From: Planctomycetota bacterium
GTDB lineage: Bacteria > Planctomycetota > Brocadiia > JAJRTI01
NCBI GenBank assembly: GCA_024278415.1
Contig: JAJRTI010000582.1
Location: 1 to 16,066, forward strand
DNA: 16,066 nucleotides
Direction: 5' to 3'
In this document: one piece after another, positions 15,097 through 16,066 of the stretch
Numbering within the stretch: the first letter of the stretch is position 1
How the letters are laid out: each line of letters begins with the position of its first letter
Program-made: the position numbers and the translations under genes
The notes under the pieces: model-generated
Told to the model about the DNA's origin: nothing
What the model saw: the letters and a program-made list of their open reading frames with translations, nothing else
Database searches by the model: none

Positions 15097-15858
15097 CTAA
15101 CAACAGGCGGCTTTTCGAGCCACGACCATCAGCTTCCACCTATGTGGCAGCGTCGGCTGTTTGTGGACAAACTCGACCGTTGCGAACCCAGCCGCGCGGA
15201 ACTTCGCCACGTAGTCGCTTTCTCTCGCCGGCACAAAGCCCGAAGGATTCGACGCGGCCATCTCGCGAATCGCCTCCTCGGGCGTGTCATCATCGAGCAT
15301 GGTACCCGTCGTCACCAGCCGGCCTCCGGGCTTGAGCACGCGAGCCGCATCCCGCAACACGCCGGGCTCCGCGCGCGTCACGGGGCCCACGCAGTTGCTG
15401 ATCGCCACGTCAACTGACGCGTCCGCGAGGGGCATGTTTTCCAGGTCGCCGTCTCGGAACTCGACGTTCTCCACGCCGAGCTTGCACTTGTTCTCGTTGG
15501 CCGCCGCGACGGCCTGCGGCATTCTGTCGAGTCCGATCACCTTGCCGCAAGGCCCTACGCGTTTCGCCGCGAGAAAGCAATCGAGTCCGCCGCCGCACCC
15601 CAAGTCCACCACCGTTTCGCATTCCTTGAGTTCGGCAAATCCAACGGGATTGCCGCTGCCGGCAGTAGCCAGCAGCACGGCCGCGGGAAACTGGGCGACT
15701 TCGTCTCTGTCGTAGCCGATTTCCTCGAGATGATCGAGAACCTCAAGCACCTCGGCCGACGGGCAGCATGGGGCCTCTGACTGCGCCGGCGGCTTGGCGC
15801 CACACCGCGCAGCCGTGGCCGCCCCACCAGGACTTAGACAGCATTTTTCCGTACTCAT
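15097..15858 (-). CDS. ArsM-like SAM-dependent methyltransferase lacking canonical arsenic-binding cysteines
   Basis: The protein has 253 residues. A class I SAM-binding fold is clear: motif I VVDLGCGGGLDCF at 83-95, GKVIGLDRMP at 105-114, RDGDLENMPLAD at 135-146, and VLKPGGRLV at 174-182. The layout and the SNC motif (C156) resemble arsenite methyltransferases. ArsM enzymes use three conserved cysteines. Here the one usually in a GCGNP-type motif is serine (GSGNP, S68), and the one usually in a GC(I/V)-type motif before the C-terminal helix is absent (SNPSGF). The protein instead has vicinal pairs at C6-C7, C31-C32 and C252-C253. The substrate may therefore be arsenic, another metalloid or a thiol compound. 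ATG 15858 has AGGAG 9 nt upstream. No ArsR, ArsB or ArsC gene is seen nearby. It is probably a separate transcription unit from the polysaccharide cluster. Confidence 0.85.
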   Translation of the reverse strand: MSTEKCCLSPGGAATAARCGAKPPAQSEAPCCPSAEVLEVLDHLEEIGYDRDEVAQFPAAVLLATAGSGNPVGFAELKECETVVDLGCGGGLDCFLAAKRVGPCGKVIGLDRMPQAVAAANENKCKLGVENVEFRDGDLENMPLADASVDVAISNCVGPVTRAEPGVLRDAARVLKPGGRLVTTGTMLDDDTPEEAIREMAASNPSGFVPARESDYVAKFRAAGFATVEFVHKQPTLPHRWKLMVVARKAACC

Positions 15859-15969
15859 CTTCGCACGCTCCTCTCTGCCAAGAAACCAAGCAACACTTCG
15901 ACGCTTATCGAATTATTGTCCTAAAAAAAGGGTGCAGGTCTGAACGTACGTAGTAAACTGGGCGTTCAT
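15859..15969 (-). promoter_or_regulatory. AT-rich upstream region of the methyltransferase gene, putative promoter
   Basis: This is the most AT-rich stretch of the window, with a run of seven A (15923-15929) and, on the minus strand, ACAATAAT close to a -10 element. TTCAGA about 19 nt upstream is a poor -35. An ACGTACGT palindrome lies at 15944-15951. These fit a promoter with a possible operator, but none of the motifs is strong. Confidence 0.3.
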
Positions 15970-16066
15970 TCCCGTGGTGCGCCGGCGCAGAATGCACATG
16001 CGCCGAAGGCGCATCACAACATAGCCCAGTGCAAGCTCGTTCGGTCGCGCCAGCGGGCGAACGAGC
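15970..16066. repeat. Palindromic repeat cluster at the right edge
   Basis: Three inverted repeats follow one another: the perfect palindrome TGCGCCGGCGCA (15978-15989), the hairpin ATGCGCC-GAA-GGCGCAT (15998-16014), and GCTCGTTCG (16035-16043) with CGAACGAGC (16058-16066). No ORF with coding character is visible. The element runs to the window edge and may continue beyond it. It resembles the other GC-rich intergenic repeats of the window in style and in the GCCGGCGCA core. Confidence 0.6.

Noticed and set aside
15097..15858. An arsenic-resistance operon
   Set aside because: Only the methyltransferase is present, it lacks expected cysteines, and there is no ArsR, ArsB, Acr3 or ArsC in the window.
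1..16066. CRISPR array, phage-defence system, transposon or tRNA
   Set aside because: No regularly spaced direct repeats, nuclease/helicase/toxin motifs, transposase, integrase or cloverleaf were found. The repeats present are irregular palindromes.

Overview
The window is GC-rich, and every gene I can support with confidence lies on the minus strand, so transcription runs from right to left. It contains one eight-gene set of large, mostly secreted, carbohydrate-active or uncharacterised proteins. There are no tRNA, rRNA, CRISPR, transposase or phage genes. The protein families (DUF6259- and DUF3604-like proteins, parallel beta-helix proteins with bacterial Ig-like tails, CBM-bearing GH-A hydrolases) and the GC-rich palindromic intergenic repeats suggest a free-living or sediment bacterium of the PVC / Planctomycetota / Hydrogenedentota type. 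That placement is inference from gene content, because the window has no phylogenetic marker.

Layout in transcription order. At the right edge (about 15860-16066) lies repeat DNA with an AT-rich patch, upstream of an ArsM-like SAM methyltransferase (15097-15858). A 270-bp hairpin-rich gap (14826-15096) separates it from the main cluster. The cluster has seven co-directional genes: beta-helix protein B (13248-14780); a TIM-barrel glycosidase-like protein without a signal peptide (11106-13151); a DUF3604/PHP-like metal-dependent hydrolase without a signal peptide (9088-11070); a secreted two-CBM plus GH-A protein (6416-9091); a beta-propeller plus FnIII-like protein (4420-6414); beta-helix protein A, a paralogue of B (2837-4423); and a DUF6259-like glycosidase candidate (204-2768). 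Two junctions are ATGA overlaps and one is a 1-nt gap, so at least the middle genes are translationally coupled.

Working model (inference): the locus degrades or remodels a complex polysaccharide. The beta-helix and propeller proteins would act as exported binding or lyase-type enzymes, the GH-A and DUF6259 proteins as exported glycosidases, and the two signal-less proteins would process products in the cytoplasm. No SusC/SusD pair, transporter, sulfatase or regulator is present, and the substrate cannot be read from the sequence.

The least ordinary features are: the paralogous beta-helix pair near the two ends of the operon; an in-frame repeat block that appears to have invaded the 5' end of the DUF6259 gene, between a good ribosome binding site/ATG and the signal peptide; a 17-nt repeat with a palindromic core placed about 20 nt after two different stop codons; a phage-structural-type module nested inside the FnIII-like domain of the propeller protein; and an ArsM-like enzyme that lacks two of the three cysteines expected for arsenite binding.
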